From NCBI RefSeq assembly GCF_042675705.1, contig NZ_JBHTJJ010000002.1: a stretch of 64,000 nucleotides of DNA; one strand, written 5' to 3'. Origin of the DNA: Ruegeria arenilitoris. Its GTDB lineage: Bacteria > Pseudomonadota > Alphaproteobacteria > Rhodobacterales > Rhodobacteraceae. Under the pieces are notes generated by a model. It did not search any database and was not told where the DNA came from. It worked only from the letters and a program-made list of their open reading frames with translations. A program made the translations under genes and the position numbers. Below are positions 50,961 to 60,288 of the stretch, piece by piece. How positions within the stretch are numbered: position 1 is the first letter of the stretch; each line of letters opens with the position of its first letter.

Positions 50961-52235
50961 TCAGCCGTTTTCGCGCAGGATGTTGCCAGCAAGGTAGAGC
51001 GAGCCGCAGATCAGCACGCGCACCTGAGGGTCGGCTTTGATGATGGTGTCGAGGGCTTGGGACACGCTGCTGGCGGTCGTCGCGGGCAGCTTCACTGATT
51101 TGGCGGCGGCGGCAGTTTCTTCAGCGCTCAGCGTGTTGGTCTCGCCCGGGATGGAAACGGCGGTCAGGCTGGCGGCTTGCTGGGCCAGCGGGGAGAGGTA
51201 GCCAGTCACGTCCTTGGTGTTGAGCATGCCGCAGATCAGGTGTGTGGGTCGCGGGGGCAGCTTGGCCAAGACGTCCGCCAGTGCGACGCCGGCGGCGGCG
51301 TTGTGGCCGCCGTCCAGCCAGAGATCGGCCTGAGGCGCCTGTTCGACGAGCGGGCCGGTCTTCAGGCGCTGCATGCGGGCGGGCCATTCGGCGCGGGTGA
51401 CCGCGGCCTCGTAGGCCTCGTCGCCCAGGTCGAGGTGGCGCAGGACCGCCAGTGCGGCGCCGGCGTTCTGGATCTGGTGGGCGCCCAGCAGGTTTGGCAG
51501 CGGCAGGTCGCGCAGCCCGGTTTCGTCCTGATAGATCAGGCGGCCATGTTCCTCGTGGACGTGCCAGTGCTGTCCGTAAGCCAGCAGCGGTGCGCCGAGG
51601 CGTGCGGCGGTGGCCTCGATGACCTCCATCGCCTCGTCCGGCTGCGGGCCGACGATGCAGGTCACGCCGCGCTTGATGATGCCGGCCTTTTCGGCGGCGA
51701 TCTTGGCCAGCGTGTTGCCCAGGAACTGTTCGTGATCGATCGAGATCGGGGTAATGACCGAAACGGCAGGCTTCGCGATCACGTTGGTGGCGTCGAGCCG
51801 CCCGCCAAGACCGACCTCGAGCAGCGTGTAGTCGGCAGGTACGCGGGAAAAGGCCAGCAAGGCCGCGCAGGTGGTAATCTCGAAATAGGTAATGTTCGCG
51901 TCGCCATTGGCGGTGTAACACTCATCCAGAACGGCGGTCAGGTCGGGTTCCGAGATCAGCTCGCCCGCCAGCCGGATACGTTCGTGGAACCGCGCTAGAT
52001 GCGGTGAGGTATAGGCATGGGCCGTCAGCCCGGCCCCTTCCAGCCCGGCACGGATCATCGCCTGGGTCGAGCCCTTGCCGTTGGTGCCGGCGATGTGGAT
52101 CACCGGGGGCAGCTTGTCCTGCGGGTTGCCCAAAGCTTCGAGTAGACGCCAGACACGGTCCAAGGTCAGGTCGATGATCTTGGGGTGCAGCGCCATCATC
52201 CGGTCGAGGATGACATCGGATGTGGGCCCGGTCAT
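50961..52235 (-). CDS. folC: Dihydrofolate synthase / folylpolyglutamate synthase
   Basis: Mur-ligase-type enzyme of 424 residues that adds glutamate to dihydropteroate and folates. The P-loop is IHIAGTNGKGSTQAM; YTSPHLARFHERIRL and FEITTCAALLAFSR give folate- and metal-site residues, ISIDHEQFLGNTLAKIAAEKAGIIK the conserved His/Lys region (quoted by its H-E-Q-F-L-G core), and LDGGHNAAAG the second-domain motif. It overlaps accD by ATGA, the classic accD-folC arrangement. Confidence 0.95.
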   Translation of the reverse strand: MTGPTSDVILDRMMALHPKIIDLTLDRVWRLLEALGNPQDKLPPVIHIAGTNGKGSTQAMIRAGLEGAGLTAHAYTSPHLARFHERIRLAGELISEPDLTAVLDECYTANGDANITYFEITTCAALLAFSRVPADYTLLEVGLGGRLDATNVIAKPAVSVITPISIDHEQFLGNTLAKIAAEKAGIIKRGVTCIVGPQPDEAMEVIEATAARLGAPLLAYGQHWHVHEEHGRLIYQDETGLRDLPLPNLLGAHQIQNAGAALAVLRHLDLGDEAYEAAVTRAEWPARMQRLKTGPLVEQAPQADLWLDGGHNAAAGVALADVLAKLPPRPTHLICGMLNTKDVTGYLSPLAQQAASLTAVSIPGETNTLSAEETAAAAKSVKLPATTASSVSQALDTIIKADPQVRVLICGSLYLAGNILRENG

Positions 52236-53176
52236 TTCTTGGGCTGGTCTTCGGCAGGCTTGCTCTGCGCGTCAGGCTGTTCGGCCGCGCCCTCGTTCGG
52301 GGCGGGCAGATCGCCTTTGACCGCCGGGGGCAAACCCATCAACATCCGGGTGATGGTGATCAGCTCGTCCCGCAACTCGGTCCGTTTGGTGACGCGGTCC
52401 AGCATGCCGTGATCCAGCAGGTATTCGGCGCGCTGGAATCCGTCGGGCAGTTTCTCACGGATCGTCTGCTCGATCACGCGGGGGCCAGCGAAACAGATCA
52501 ACGCGTTCGGCTCGGCAATATGCACGTCGCCGAGCATCGCGTAGGACGCCGTCACACCGCCGGTAGTGGGATGGGTCAGAACGACGATATAGGGCAGGCC
52601 CGCCTCTTTCAGCATCTCCACCGCGACCGTAGTGCGCGGCATCTGCATCAGGCTGAGGATGCCTTCCTGCATCCGGGCGCCGCCGGCGGCGGAGAACAGG
52701 ATCAACGGGCGCTTGAGCTTTACCGCCTCTTGTGCGGCGGCGATGATGGCGTTGCCCACATACATACCCATCGAACCGCCCATGAACGAGAAATCCTGCG
52801 CCGCGGCCACGATCGGCGTGCGGCCGATCTCGCCGGTGGCAACCAGCATCGCTTCTTTCTCGCCGGTCTTTTTCTGCGCTGCCTTCATGCGGTCGGGGTA
52901 TTTCTTCTGATCGCGGAACTGCAGCGGGTCTTCCTTGGGCGCGGGCACTGCGACTTCGGTGAAAATACCACCGTCGAACAGATGCTTGAACCGTTCGCGC
53001 GGGGTGATCAGCATATGGTGTCCGCACTGGGTACAGACATTCTGGTTGTCCGCCAGTTCACGGTGGAACAGCATCGTTCCGCACTCGTCGCATTTGTGCC
53101 AGAGATTCTCGGGCACCTCACGGCGGGAGAAGATCGAGTTGATCCGGGGGCGGACGTAGTTTGTGATCCAGTTCAT
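52232..53176 (-). CDS. accD: Acetyl-CoA carboxylase carboxyltransferase beta subunit
   Basis: A 314-residue subunit that with AccA transfers carboxyl from biotin to acetyl-CoA, the first step of fatty-acid synthesis. The N-terminal zinc ribbon is CDECG near residue 29 and CTQCG near 48. The crotonase-fold core includes SFMGGSMGMYVGNAI, LFSAAGGARMQEG and THPTTGGVTAS. The C-terminal 35 residues are Pro/Ala/Glu-rich and poorly conserved. The ATG at 53176 (MNWITNYVRPR) is the family start; a longer in-frame version would overlap the CPBP gene. Confidence 0.96.
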   Translation of the reverse strand: MNWITNYVRPRINSIFSRREVPENLWHKCDECGTMLFHRELADNQNVCTQCGHHMLITPRERFKHLFDGGIFTEVAVPAPKEDPLQFRDQKKYPDRMKAAQKKTGEKEAMLVATGEIGRTPIVAAAQDFSFMGGSMGMYVGNAIIAAAQEAVKLKRPLILFSAAGGARMQEGILSLMQMPRTTVAVEMLKEAGLPYIVVLTHPTTGGVTASYAMLGDVHIAEPNALICFAGPRVIEQTIREKLPDGFQRAEYLLDHGMLDRVTKRTELRDELITITRMLMGLPPAVKGDLPAPNEGAAEQPDAQSKPAEDQPKK

Positions 53177-53234
53177 GTCGGAACCTTGCTGATGCGGGTT
53201 GCAGTCAAATAAGACGCTACGGAAGGAAATGCAA

Positions 53235-54134
53235 TCAGCGCCTGAGTGCAAGTCGCGCGACAAGCCAGCTAACGATCATCACCGCGAAATCCACGACAAG
53301 CCACTGGCGCAGGATACCGGTGTCCGATGTTTCGAACGGAAGATGATAGAGGGCCAACCCACCCAGACCGTCAGGCAACGATACAATCAGCAGAGCTGTT
53401 ACATTGTTGGCAAAATGCATGGCGATTGCCGGTCCCAGCGTCCCTGCCCTGGCGGTGATGTCGGCACTAAGCAGGCCAAAGACAAAGGCCCAACCTGCGA
53501 TCAGGATCGCATTGTCACCGGCGGCAAGAGGTGCATAGTGCCCGGCGGCAAAAATAAGGGACGGTACGCCCATCCAAATCCACGGGGCCCTGAACCGGGC
53601 GGCCAGCGATTGTTGCAGGAACCCGCGGAACAAAATCTCTTCGGCGCTGACCTGTATAAGGACAGCCACCAGCGCCAGCGGCAACAGCAGCAGCCACCTG
53701 AAAACCGGCAGGTTTGGCTCCAACGGCGGTCCCATATCGTATGGGGGCAGAACAAAAAGCAGAGCGCCCAACACGACAAGCGCCCGCAGAACCCACCAGA
53801 ATTGCCGTGCAGTCAGAATCGGTGGCCCGACCACCGAGATCAGTTTCCGGTGCTGCACCTGTCGTACGGCCAATCCGACGCCCAGCGTGGCAAAGGCGAA
53901 ACTGGAAAGGATGACCAGCAGCGCCAGGGCCGAGGCCCCGTCTTCGAAACCGGACACCAGTTCGGCCGAACCAAAGGAGGTTACAGCGGCCAGGAGAACC
54001 AGATTCAGTGCCAGCACGACGACCGTGATGATCGCGAACCCCAGTAGCAGCCGCCAGAGTTCGGGATAAGCCCTGGCCGGTGCCACCAGGATTTCGTGCG
54101 GGGCATAGGCCGGGTGTGGCTGCGGGTCACGCAT
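53235..54134 (-). CDS. CPBP-family intramembrane protease (CAAX protease-like)
   Basis: A 299-residue membrane protein with about eight hydrophobic segments. The three CPBP/Abi motifs are present in order: SAEEILFRGF (Glu pair and Arg), FAAGHYAPLA (His) and HFANNVTAL (His and Asn), all within the membrane core about residues 165-260. It is likely an intramembrane glutamic-type protease. It lies 2 bases downstream of the degenerate ABC gene in the same direction, so the two are probably co-transcribed, which suggests processing of a partner in that system. Confidence 0.88.
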   Translation of the reverse strand: MRDPQPHPAYAPHEILVAPARAYPELWRLLLGFAIITVVVLALNLVLLAAVTSFGSAELVSGFEDGASALALLVILSSFAFATLGVGLAVRQVQHRKLISVVGPPILTARQFWWVLRALVVLGALLFVLPPYDMGPPLEPNLPVFRWLLLLPLALVAVLIQVSAEEILFRGFLQQSLAARFRAPWIWMGVPSLIFAAGHYAPLAAGDNAILIAGWAFVFGLLSADITARAGTLGPAIAMHFANNVTALLIVSLPDGLGGLALYHLPFETSDTGILRQWLVVDFAVMIVSWLVARLALRR

Positions 54135-54136
54135 TC

Positions 54137-57100
54137 TTAACCGCCCGCCCCGGTCTCGGCTTCGGGTGTCAACGGGGTGTTCGACAGCAGCAGTCGTTCC
54201 GAGACGGTTGTCAGATACCCGGCAACCGTTTCCAGAAGGCGCATCGAAACAGCCGCGTCACCTTCTACCACCGCGCGCAGCTCTTCCGCACCGATCCGCA
54301 GGAACGAACAGTCGGTCATAGCAACGAGGTCAAGTTGCCGAGGCGCGCCGGTGATGATCGACAGGTCTCCGATCAGGCGGCCTGGCTCGACGATGGAGAT
54401 GTTGCGCTTTTCGCCGTCCGGCATCGTCCATTCCAGGCTCGCCTGTCCGGAGATGCACAGATAAGCTGCGTCGGGCGTTTGCCCGCGTGAGAATATGGTC
54501 TGCCCCGCCGCGGCTTCGTACCATTGCGCCGAAAAGGCCAGCAGACGCTGGTGCTTTCCGTCAAGCCTCGAAAACAGTTCGGTTGCCGAAATGATCTTGA
54601 GTTTTCGGCTGAAGTCTTCGGGTTGTTCGTCATCCGCCTCGGCCTTGGAACGCGATACACCGTCGATTCGGCCGTCCTTGATTTCTACGTACATGTCATA
54701 GGCTTCGGGATGGCCAAAATGATCTTCCATGAAAATCATGACCGAGTCGGGAAGTAACTCACGCAGCTTGAGGCGCGTGCGCAGACGGCTTTCCGAATCG
54801 TGGCTGGCAAGGACCTTGTCCAGGATCAGGATGTCGGGCCGCTTGATGGCTGCCCGTGAAAACGCGGCGCGTTCCTGGAAAACCGTGGGCAAGTTGGCCC
54901 CGCCAAGACCGGTCGGCAGATCGTAGATGATAGCCGCCAATCGACGAGTCAGTCCTGCCTCGATCAGGACTTCGGCTACGGCATCCTCGATTTCTTCGGC
55001 ATTTGCCCCAGCCATCAGCGACACGCGGCCATATAGGGCATTTTCCATGACGGTCAGGCGCGGAACATAGGTTTCGGGTGCCACGGGAATGAACAGCCCG
55101 TCGAAAGATGTATGCAGATTTGGGGCCTGCGTGCGCCGGATCGACAGGATCTTTTCCTTGTATTCCTCGGGGAAACTGGGGCCGATCTGTTCGGCGGTCA
55201 GCATGAACGGCACCGTCAGCAACAGTGCCATTTCACTTTCGGACAGTGTTGCCTCACCTTTCGACATGCGGCGTTCGTCGATGTCGAGCAGTCGGTGGTA
55301 CATGTCCTTGGACATGCCCAAACGCAGAAACAGCGGGTGATCCGTCCCTTCGCGGCCGAATGTTTTGCGCAGCGTGCTGAGAACCGCCGTCGCGATGCTC
55401 AGGGCGTCCTTGTCCAGATCATGGGCCCTCAGCATGGCAAGAAAACGAGCGTCCCCGGCCAGGATGTCCGGTGAGATGTTGCGCGACGGTGAGGCAAACA
55501 GCAGGTTGCCCCCCAAAGGCACAGCCGGGTTGAACCGGTCCGGATCGAACCGGTAAACGTATTTGTCCAAGCCCTTTTCCTTGAGACGCGCTGCAACCTT
55601 GTCGCGCGCATCCACGATCGCCTTGGCCAGATGGGGGTGCAATTCGGGATCGAATTGCGACCGTAACGTACGCCGGAACATGAACTCGTCGATGCCCATC
55701 GCCTCGACCAGTTCGAACCACCAATCGCGGATCTCGTCGATGCTCTGCAGCCCGGCAAGCCGTGGGTCGACCCATTCGTCCTCCAGCAGGTCCGGGGAGT
55801 TGCCGGCGCGCACGGCTTCGACCTGATAACGTGATGGGGCCTTCAGAGCCTCGGCCTCGTGATGGGGATGGGGACGCAAAGGCATCAGCAGGTTGTCACC
55901 AAGCGTGCCGTTGAACAAGTAGGGTCGCGAGTGGGCATAGCCGACACGGGCGGCGATCACCGCCTGATGGAGTTCGCGAAGGTTGTGCCCAGACAGAAGG
56001 ACCTCGCCCTGAACCGGCAGGATCTCGCGGATCAGCAACTGGGCCAGCGCCTGTCTTTCCGAGTCGTGCGAGGCCTTGATGGCGACCCGAGCGCCCTTTG
56101 GGATCGTCAGGTCGATGTCTTCAAGGATCAACTTGCCGTCTTCGTCACGCACCGTGACATTGCGCAATTCGATGCCGCCTTGCAGGTGCGGGATGCTCTC
56201 CGGCTCGCCATAGAACAGTTCTTCGGGGATCATGTTCTCGGGCGCAAATCGTTCGGTGACGACCTGCCAGCGCAACGACATGTCCTGAACCTGATTGTAA
56301 TAGGTCAGCAGATCGCGCCATGGGCCGCTGAGATCCTTGTACGCCCCCAGCGCCGCAACCAGCGCACCGACTGTCACTTCGCCCGTAATCGCGAGATAGC
56401 CGCCGACCGAATAGAACAGGAACGGCGTCATTTGCGTGATCAGGTTGTTGAGGAACTTCATGAAGAATTTCTTGTTGTAGATCCGGACCCGGATATCGAA
56501 CAATGTTCCCAGACGATGACTGAACTGCGCCAGCCGATAGCGCCAACCACCGTTCGCGCGCAGGTCGCTGATACCGGCGGCGGTTTCGCCGATCTGGGTG
56601 CTCAGATGGCGGATCTCCTGAATACGGTCCTTGTTCAAGAGGTTGATCTGGCGCTGCAGGCGCGGGATCAGCCAGGCTTGCAGCGGGATCAGCGCGATCG
56701 AAGCCAGCCCGAACCAGACGCTCTGCATGAACAGGAAAGTGACAATCGTCATCATCTGACCGAACTGAAAAACCGGCTGGGCGATCGCGTCGCCCATTAG
56801 TCCGCCCATCGGTTCCGCTTCGGACGATATCATCGACACCAGCTCGCCCTGGCTTGTGGTCGAGAAATACGGCTTGGGGAAGCGCAGCATCCGGCTGATC
56901 AGGGTGAATCTGAGCCGCCGCAACATGCGTTCGGCCAGGATCCCCTTCATGGTGTTGATGCGCATCTTCATGAGGCCGCCAGCCAGGACGGTTCCCAAGA
57001 ACGCAAAACACAGGATCAGCAGGTATTGGACCTGGGTCACCTTCGTACCGAACAGCGTTACCGTGTTTCCGGTCGCGCCGATGGCGTCGTTGATGATCTG

Positions 57101-57217
57101 CTTGGGCAATTCAAGCGAGGCATAGAGAAACGGAAACGACAGTACGGTCAACAGCAGCAGAATGAACTGCTGTTTCTTGGAATGTTTCCAGATGAACGCG
57201 AATAGGGTGGGTTCCAT
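54137..57217 (-). CDS. Giant ABC-transporter-like protein with degenerate ATPase motifs and cNMP-binding-like domain
   Basis: A 1026-residue protein with no frameshift. Residues about 15-320 are an ABC exporter-type membrane domain with six segments (YFSTTSQGELVSMISSEAE is the usual first coupling region). From about 350 a nucleotide-binding domain begins normally (IELRNVTVRDEDGKL) but Walker A is replaced by IKASHDSERQ (about 380-389) and the Q-loop Gln by His-Ser in GYAHSRPYLFNGTL. Some 320 extra residues follow. The signature and Walker B then appear in eroded form: GLGGANLPTVFQERAAFSRA and DILILDKVLASHD, with Lys for the catalytic Glu; a His remains in FMEDHFGH. Residues about 890-1010 resemble a cyclic-nucleotide-binding domain (GQTIFSRGQTPDAAYLCISG, RLIGDLSIITGAPR). 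ATP hydrolysis seems unlikely. Start at 57217 follows GAGG. Confidence 0.85.
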   Translation of the reverse strand: MEPTLFAFIWKHSKKQQFILLLLTVLSFPFLYASLELPKQIINDAIGATGNTVTLFGTKVTQVQYLLILCFAFLGTVLAGGLMKMRINTMKGILAERMLRRLRFTLISRMLRFPKPYFSTTSQGELVSMISSEAEPMGGLMGDAIAQPVFQFGQMMTIVTFLFMQSVWFGLASIALIPLQAWLIPRLQRQINLLNKDRIQEIRHLSTQIGETAAGISDLRANGGWRYRLAQFSHRLGTLFDIRVRIYNKKFFMKFLNNLITQMTPFLFYSVGGYLAITGEVTVGALVAALGAYKDLSGPWRDLLTYYNQVQDMSLRWQVVTERFAPENMIPEELFYGEPESIPHLQGGIELRNVTVRDEDGKLILEDIDLTIPKGARVAIKASHDSERQALAQLLIREILPVQGEVLLSGHNLRELHQAVIAARVGYAHSRPYLFNGTLGDNLLMPLRPHPHHEAEALKAPSRYQVEAVRAGNSPDLLEDEWVDPRLAGLQSIDEIRDWWFELVEAMGIDEFMFRRTLRSQFDPELHPHLAKAIVDARDKVAARLKEKGLDKYVYRFDPDRFNPAVPLGGNLLFASPSRNISPDILAGDARFLAMLRAHDLDKDALSIATAVLSTLRKTFGREGTDHPLFLRLGMSKDMYHRLLDIDERRMSKGEATLSESEMALLLTVPFMLTAEQIGPSFPEEYKEKILSIRRTQAPNLHTSFDGLFIPVAPETYVPRLTVMENALYGRVSLMAGANAEEIEDAVAEVLIEAGLTRRLAAIIYDLPTGLGGANLPTVFQERAAFSRAAIKRPDILILDKVLASHDSESRLRTRLKLRELLPDSVMIFMEDHFGHPEAYDMYVEIKDGRIDGVSRSKAEADDEQPEDFSRKLKIISATELFSRLDGKHQRLLAFSAQWYEAAAGQTIFSRGQTPDAAYLCISGQASLEWTMPDGEKRNISIVEPGRLIGDLSIITGAPRQLDLVAMTDCSFLRIGAEELRAVVEGDAAVSMRLLETVAGYLTTVSERLLLSNTPLTPEAETGAGG

Positions 57218-57464
57218 GCCCCGGCCTCGTCTTGTTTTTTGGACTGCGGCCCGTTGCGGAGGATCCACGGCGACCGGGTGACTGACGGTAAGCTTTGCCC
57301 CGTGCTATTTCAAGAACGTGCCCCGGCGTGATCTTGCAAAAAAGACCGGCCGGCAGGACCGGCGTCGTTCACAATTCGGGAATTTTGCAGTGCTATCTGT
57401 CGAAGGCGGGTTTATTCCGCCCGCGGATTCCGACTAAAGAGGTGCAGTTTCAGGCACTGGGCAC

Positions 57465-58226
57465 ATGAGCAGACTTCTGGATCGGTATTTCAGCCGCAAG
57501 GCAGTTGGGCACTGGAAACGGACGGCGCAGAACGCGCCGCACGAGGACCTGCCTCTGCTTCGCCAGCAGCGTGATCAGGCGCGTGTTCTTCGCGCCCAAC
57601 TTGATCGTCTGATCCAGATTGCGGACGGGCGCCTGACCCGCCCGCATATCGGCACCCAGAATTTCCCCAGGCCGCTTGGCACGGATTGGGCCTGGCGCCC
57701 GGATTTGTGGGGCAGCCCCCTGCCCGTTACGGGCCTGGTATCATTGTCTCGCAAGGCGCAGCTTGATGACAGCGTGGCGCTTTTCCATGACTGTCCGCTG
57801 GCCGAGATTGCAGTCCGGCAAATCCGCAACAGCGGGGAAAAGGACCTGGCGCCTTTCAGCCTGGCGATCGACGTATTCAGCTTTCAAGGCTCGTTCCTCT
57901 CCGTGTCTGTCGAACTTCCGGGCAGCGCCGCCGAGGGTCTGACGCGGCAACACCTCGTCCGGGCTCATGTGACAGTCGACAGTGAGCGCCCGGCCGAGGT
58001 CTTTGCCAGACTGAACATCCAGAATGGACCGAATACCGAGCAGGTGTTGCGAAAGCTGGAACCGCAACATGCGACATCCGACATCGATTTTGATCTTGCG
58101 CATCTGTCCTTGAACGAACGTCGCATCGAGAAGATGTGGCTGGACCTTATCATCCAGGATCCTGGTATGAACCGTGTGGTGCTGCGGGATTTGACCCTGT
58201 GCCGCCATCATCGCGCTGACTTGTGA
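57465..58226 (+). CDS. Uncharacterised protein, Rhodobacteraceae-type (possibly DUF6478)
   Basis: A 253-residue cytoplasmic protein without signal peptide or membrane segment. The N-terminal 60 residues are basic and helical (RYFSRKAVGHWKRTAQ, LLRQQRDQARVLRAQLDRL). After a proline-rich turn (RPLGTDWAWRPDLWGSPLP) the rest looks like a beta-rich domain (FSLAIDVFSFQGSFLSVSVELPG) ending in LNERRIEKMWLDLIIQDPGM. I do not recognise a function; I tentatively connect it with DUF6478. It is divergent from the degenerate ABC gene and is followed by another uncharacterised gene. Confidence 0.75.
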   Translation: MSRLLDRYFSRKAVGHWKRTAQNAPHEDLPLLRQQRDQARVLRAQLDRLIQIADGRLTRPHIGTQNFPRPLGTDWAWRPDLWGSPLPVTGLVSLSRKAQLDDSVALFHDCPLAEIAVRQIRNSGEKDLAPFSLAIDVFSFQGSFLSVSVELPGSAAEGLTRQHLVRAHVTVDSERPAEVFARLNIQNGPNTEQVLRKLEPQHATSDIDFDLAHLSLNERRIEKMWLDLIIQDPGMNRVVLRDLTLCRHHRADL

Positions 58227-58237
58227 AGGGAAAGGCC

Positions 58238-58597
58238 ATGGCGGAAACAAAACTCGTCCCGATCCGGTTCGAAGATGGCGTATGGGAAGGCCACTATTCA
58301 GGAAATACCGCACCCCAACTTGAAGCCCGGTACCGGGATCAGGTCCTGCAAGGTATCGAGGTTTCCGAGGCCGAAGGTGGCTGGCATGTTCGGGTTCCCG
58401 TACCAACGGTCCTGTTGTCCGATGGTGTGCATAGTGTGATTATCCTCGACAGCGCTTCACAGGAAAAAGTGGGTGACATCACCGTAATCGCGGGTGCGCC
58501 GGCCGTAGGCGATATCCGCGCCGAGATGGACCTGCTGCGCGCCGAACTTGACCTTCTGAAGCGCGTGGTGCGTCGGTTGAGCGCTGATCAGGGTTGA
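58238..58597 (+). CDS. Uncharacterised small protein with C-terminal coiled coil
   Basis: A 119-residue protein. The ATG at 58238 is chosen because AAGGGAAAGG lies just upstream; an in-frame GTG at 58223 overlaps the previous stop. Residues 1-80 are predicted beta-rich with alternating hydrophobic residues (GWHVRVPVPTVLLSDGVHSVIIL). Residues about 90-115 form a heptad pattern of Leu and charged residues (EMDLLRAELDLLKRVVRRL), probably an oligomerisation coiled coil. No signal peptide. It is 11 bases after the previous gene and likely in the same operon; no function assigned. Confidence 0.75.
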   Translation: MAETKLVPIRFEDGVWEGHYSGNTAPQLEARYRDQVLQGIEVSEAEGGWHVRVPVPTVLLSDGVHSVIILDSASQEKVGDITVIAGAPAVGDIRAEMDLLRAELDLLKRVVRRLSADQG

Positions 58598-58707
58598 TCG
58601 GCCAAAAGCCGGCAGGTTCAGCATATTCGAAGTCTGCTTGGACGCATTCCTATCTTTTTCGCTGAATTCATGCATGATTGAGCCACCAAGGAAACTCTGG
58701 GGGCCGG

Positions 58708-60234
58708 ATGGAACGTGACAGCATTATCAAGGTCATAGCGCTGATGGTAACGGCGTTTGGCATCGGCATAGACTTCACCGGTGCGCTGATGCTGGTTCCG
58801 GCGATCGAAAACTCGTTTGATGCCGATATCACCAGTACTCAGTGGGTATTGAACATCTATGCGCTGTTCTTCGCCATGACGATGGTCGCAGGCGGCCGGC
58901 TGGGCGACATGTACGGTCATCGCAAGATCATGATCATCGGATTGTCGCTGTTTCTATTCGCCTCGGTCATGTGTTTCGTATCTCCCAGTCTTGATTTCCT
59001 GATCGGCGCACGCGCGCTTCAGGGTATCGGCGCGGGATGCGTGTGGCCGTGCACGCTGGCCTTCGGGGCCACGAGGGTATCCCGTGAGGAACACCGTGCC
59101 ATGGTGATGGGTTTGATCCTTGCCGGTGTCACGACGGGCAATGTATTTGGTCCGATGATCAGCGGGTTTGTCGTCAATCTTGGAGATTGGCGCCTGTTCT
59201 TTCTGGCAAATGTCGTCTTCTCGTGCATCTCGATGGCCACGGCAGTCCTGCTGATGCAGCGTGACAAGACCCACAGGACAGGCGAGCACATCGACTTTGC
59301 CGGAATGGGTGTCCTTTCTTTTGCTGTCCTGCTGCTGCTGTACGCGCTGGATGTCGGATCGGACTGGGGCTGGCTGTCCGTTCCGCTGATGTTTCTGTTT
59401 TTCCTCAGCGCGTCGCTGTTCCTGTTGTTCCCACGCGTGGAAAAACGCGTGAAAGAACCGCTTTTGCTGCCGCAGATGATGCAAAATCCGCAATTTCGCA
59501 TCACCTTGGGGCTGAACATGTTCAACGTCTCGGCGGCCTTTGTGGGATTGCTTTATTTTCCGCAATATATGCAAAAGGTTCTGGGCTGGTCGGTATTCGA
59601 ATCCGCTCTGGGTCTCGCACCGCTGACCGTTCTTTTGGCGGTCGGGTCGATCGTGTCAGGCACTTTGTATAATGATTTCGGACCCAAGCGCCTGCTGTTC
59701 TGGGGGTATCTGTGCGCTACGATAGGCGCGGCCAGTGTCGTCGTGATGCCGGCCGGGCTGGGGTATTTTCAAATCCTTCCGGGGATGGCTCTGATCGGGT
59801 TGGGAGCGACACTGACGGTTGGCCCGTCGGGCACCGCCGCCGTTTGCGCCGTCAAGCCTGAACGTGCAGGCCTGGTTGGCGGTCTGAGCTTCATGGTGCA
59901 CTTGGTCTATGGCGCCATTTCGGTCGCCTGCGCGACGGCCATCATGTACATGGTCAGTCTGTCCCGCTTCCGCGAACACCTTGCCAAGGCCGGCATCGAC
60001 ATGTCCCAGGCCGATCAAAAAGCCATCAATGGCGGTACGTTGACGACCAAGACCGCGCAGGCTGTCATGCAGAAATTCAGCGCGCCCGAGGCCGAAAAGA
60101 TCAAATCCGCGTTGTCGATGGCCTTTGACAGCGGGATGGACATGGCTTTTGTCTTTTCAACTCTGTCGGTGTCGATTGGCCTGGTTCTGGCGCTGATGCT
60201 GGACGAAAAGAAACTGCACAAAATCGAGAGCTGA
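58708..60234 (+). CDS. MFS exporter, DHA2 family (EmrB/QacA-like, 14 segments)
   Basis: A 508-residue inner-membrane drug/proton antiporter-type protein. FTGALMLVPAIENSFDADIT, WVLNIYALFFAMTMVAGGRLGDMYGHRKIM (motif A, key run G-R-L-G-D-x-x-G-H-R) and ALQGIGAGCVWPCTLAF are classic DHA2 features. About fourteen membrane segments are predicted, with a large loop between segments 13 and 14 (about 415-475). The ATG at 58708 follows GGGGCCGG; an earlier in-frame start at 58678 is weaker. The substrate is unknown. There is no membrane-fusion partner gene beside it. Confidence 0.9.
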   Translation: MERDSIIKVIALMVTAFGIGIDFTGALMLVPAIENSFDADITSTQWVLNIYALFFAMTMVAGGRLGDMYGHRKIMIIGLSLFLFASVMCFVSPSLDFLIGARALQGIGAGCVWPCTLAFGATRVSREEHRAMVMGLILAGVTTGNVFGPMISGFVVNLGDWRLFFLANVVFSCISMATAVLLMQRDKTHRTGEHIDFAGMGVLSFAVLLLLYALDVGSDWGWLSVPLMFLFFLSASLFLLFPRVEKRVKEPLLLPQMMQNPQFRITLGLNMFNVSAAFVGLLYFPQYMQKVLGWSVFESALGLAPLTVLLAVGSIVSGTLYNDFGPKRLLFWGYLCATIGAASVVVMPAGLGYFQILPGMALIGLGATLTVGPSGTAAVCAVKPERAGLVGGLSFMVHLVYGAISVACATAIMYMVSLSRFREHLAKAGIDMSQADQKAINGGTLTTKTAQAVMQKFSAPEAEKIKSALSMAFDSGMDMAFVFSTLSVSIGLVLALMLDEKKLHKIES

Positions 60235-60240
60235 AACAAA

Positions 60241-60266
60241 AGAAAAGGCCGCGGAAAACCGCGGCC
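60241..60266 (-). terminator. Intrinsic terminator of ctpA
   Basis: GGCCGCGG (60247-60254) and CCGCGGCC (60259-60266) form a perfect 8-base stem with a 4-base loop. On the minus strand it is followed by TTTTCTTTTGTTT, so it terminates ctpA; it may also slow transcription from the convergent exporter gene. Confidence 0.88.
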
Positions 60267-60288
60267 CTTCGGTCATTGTTTGCGCAGC

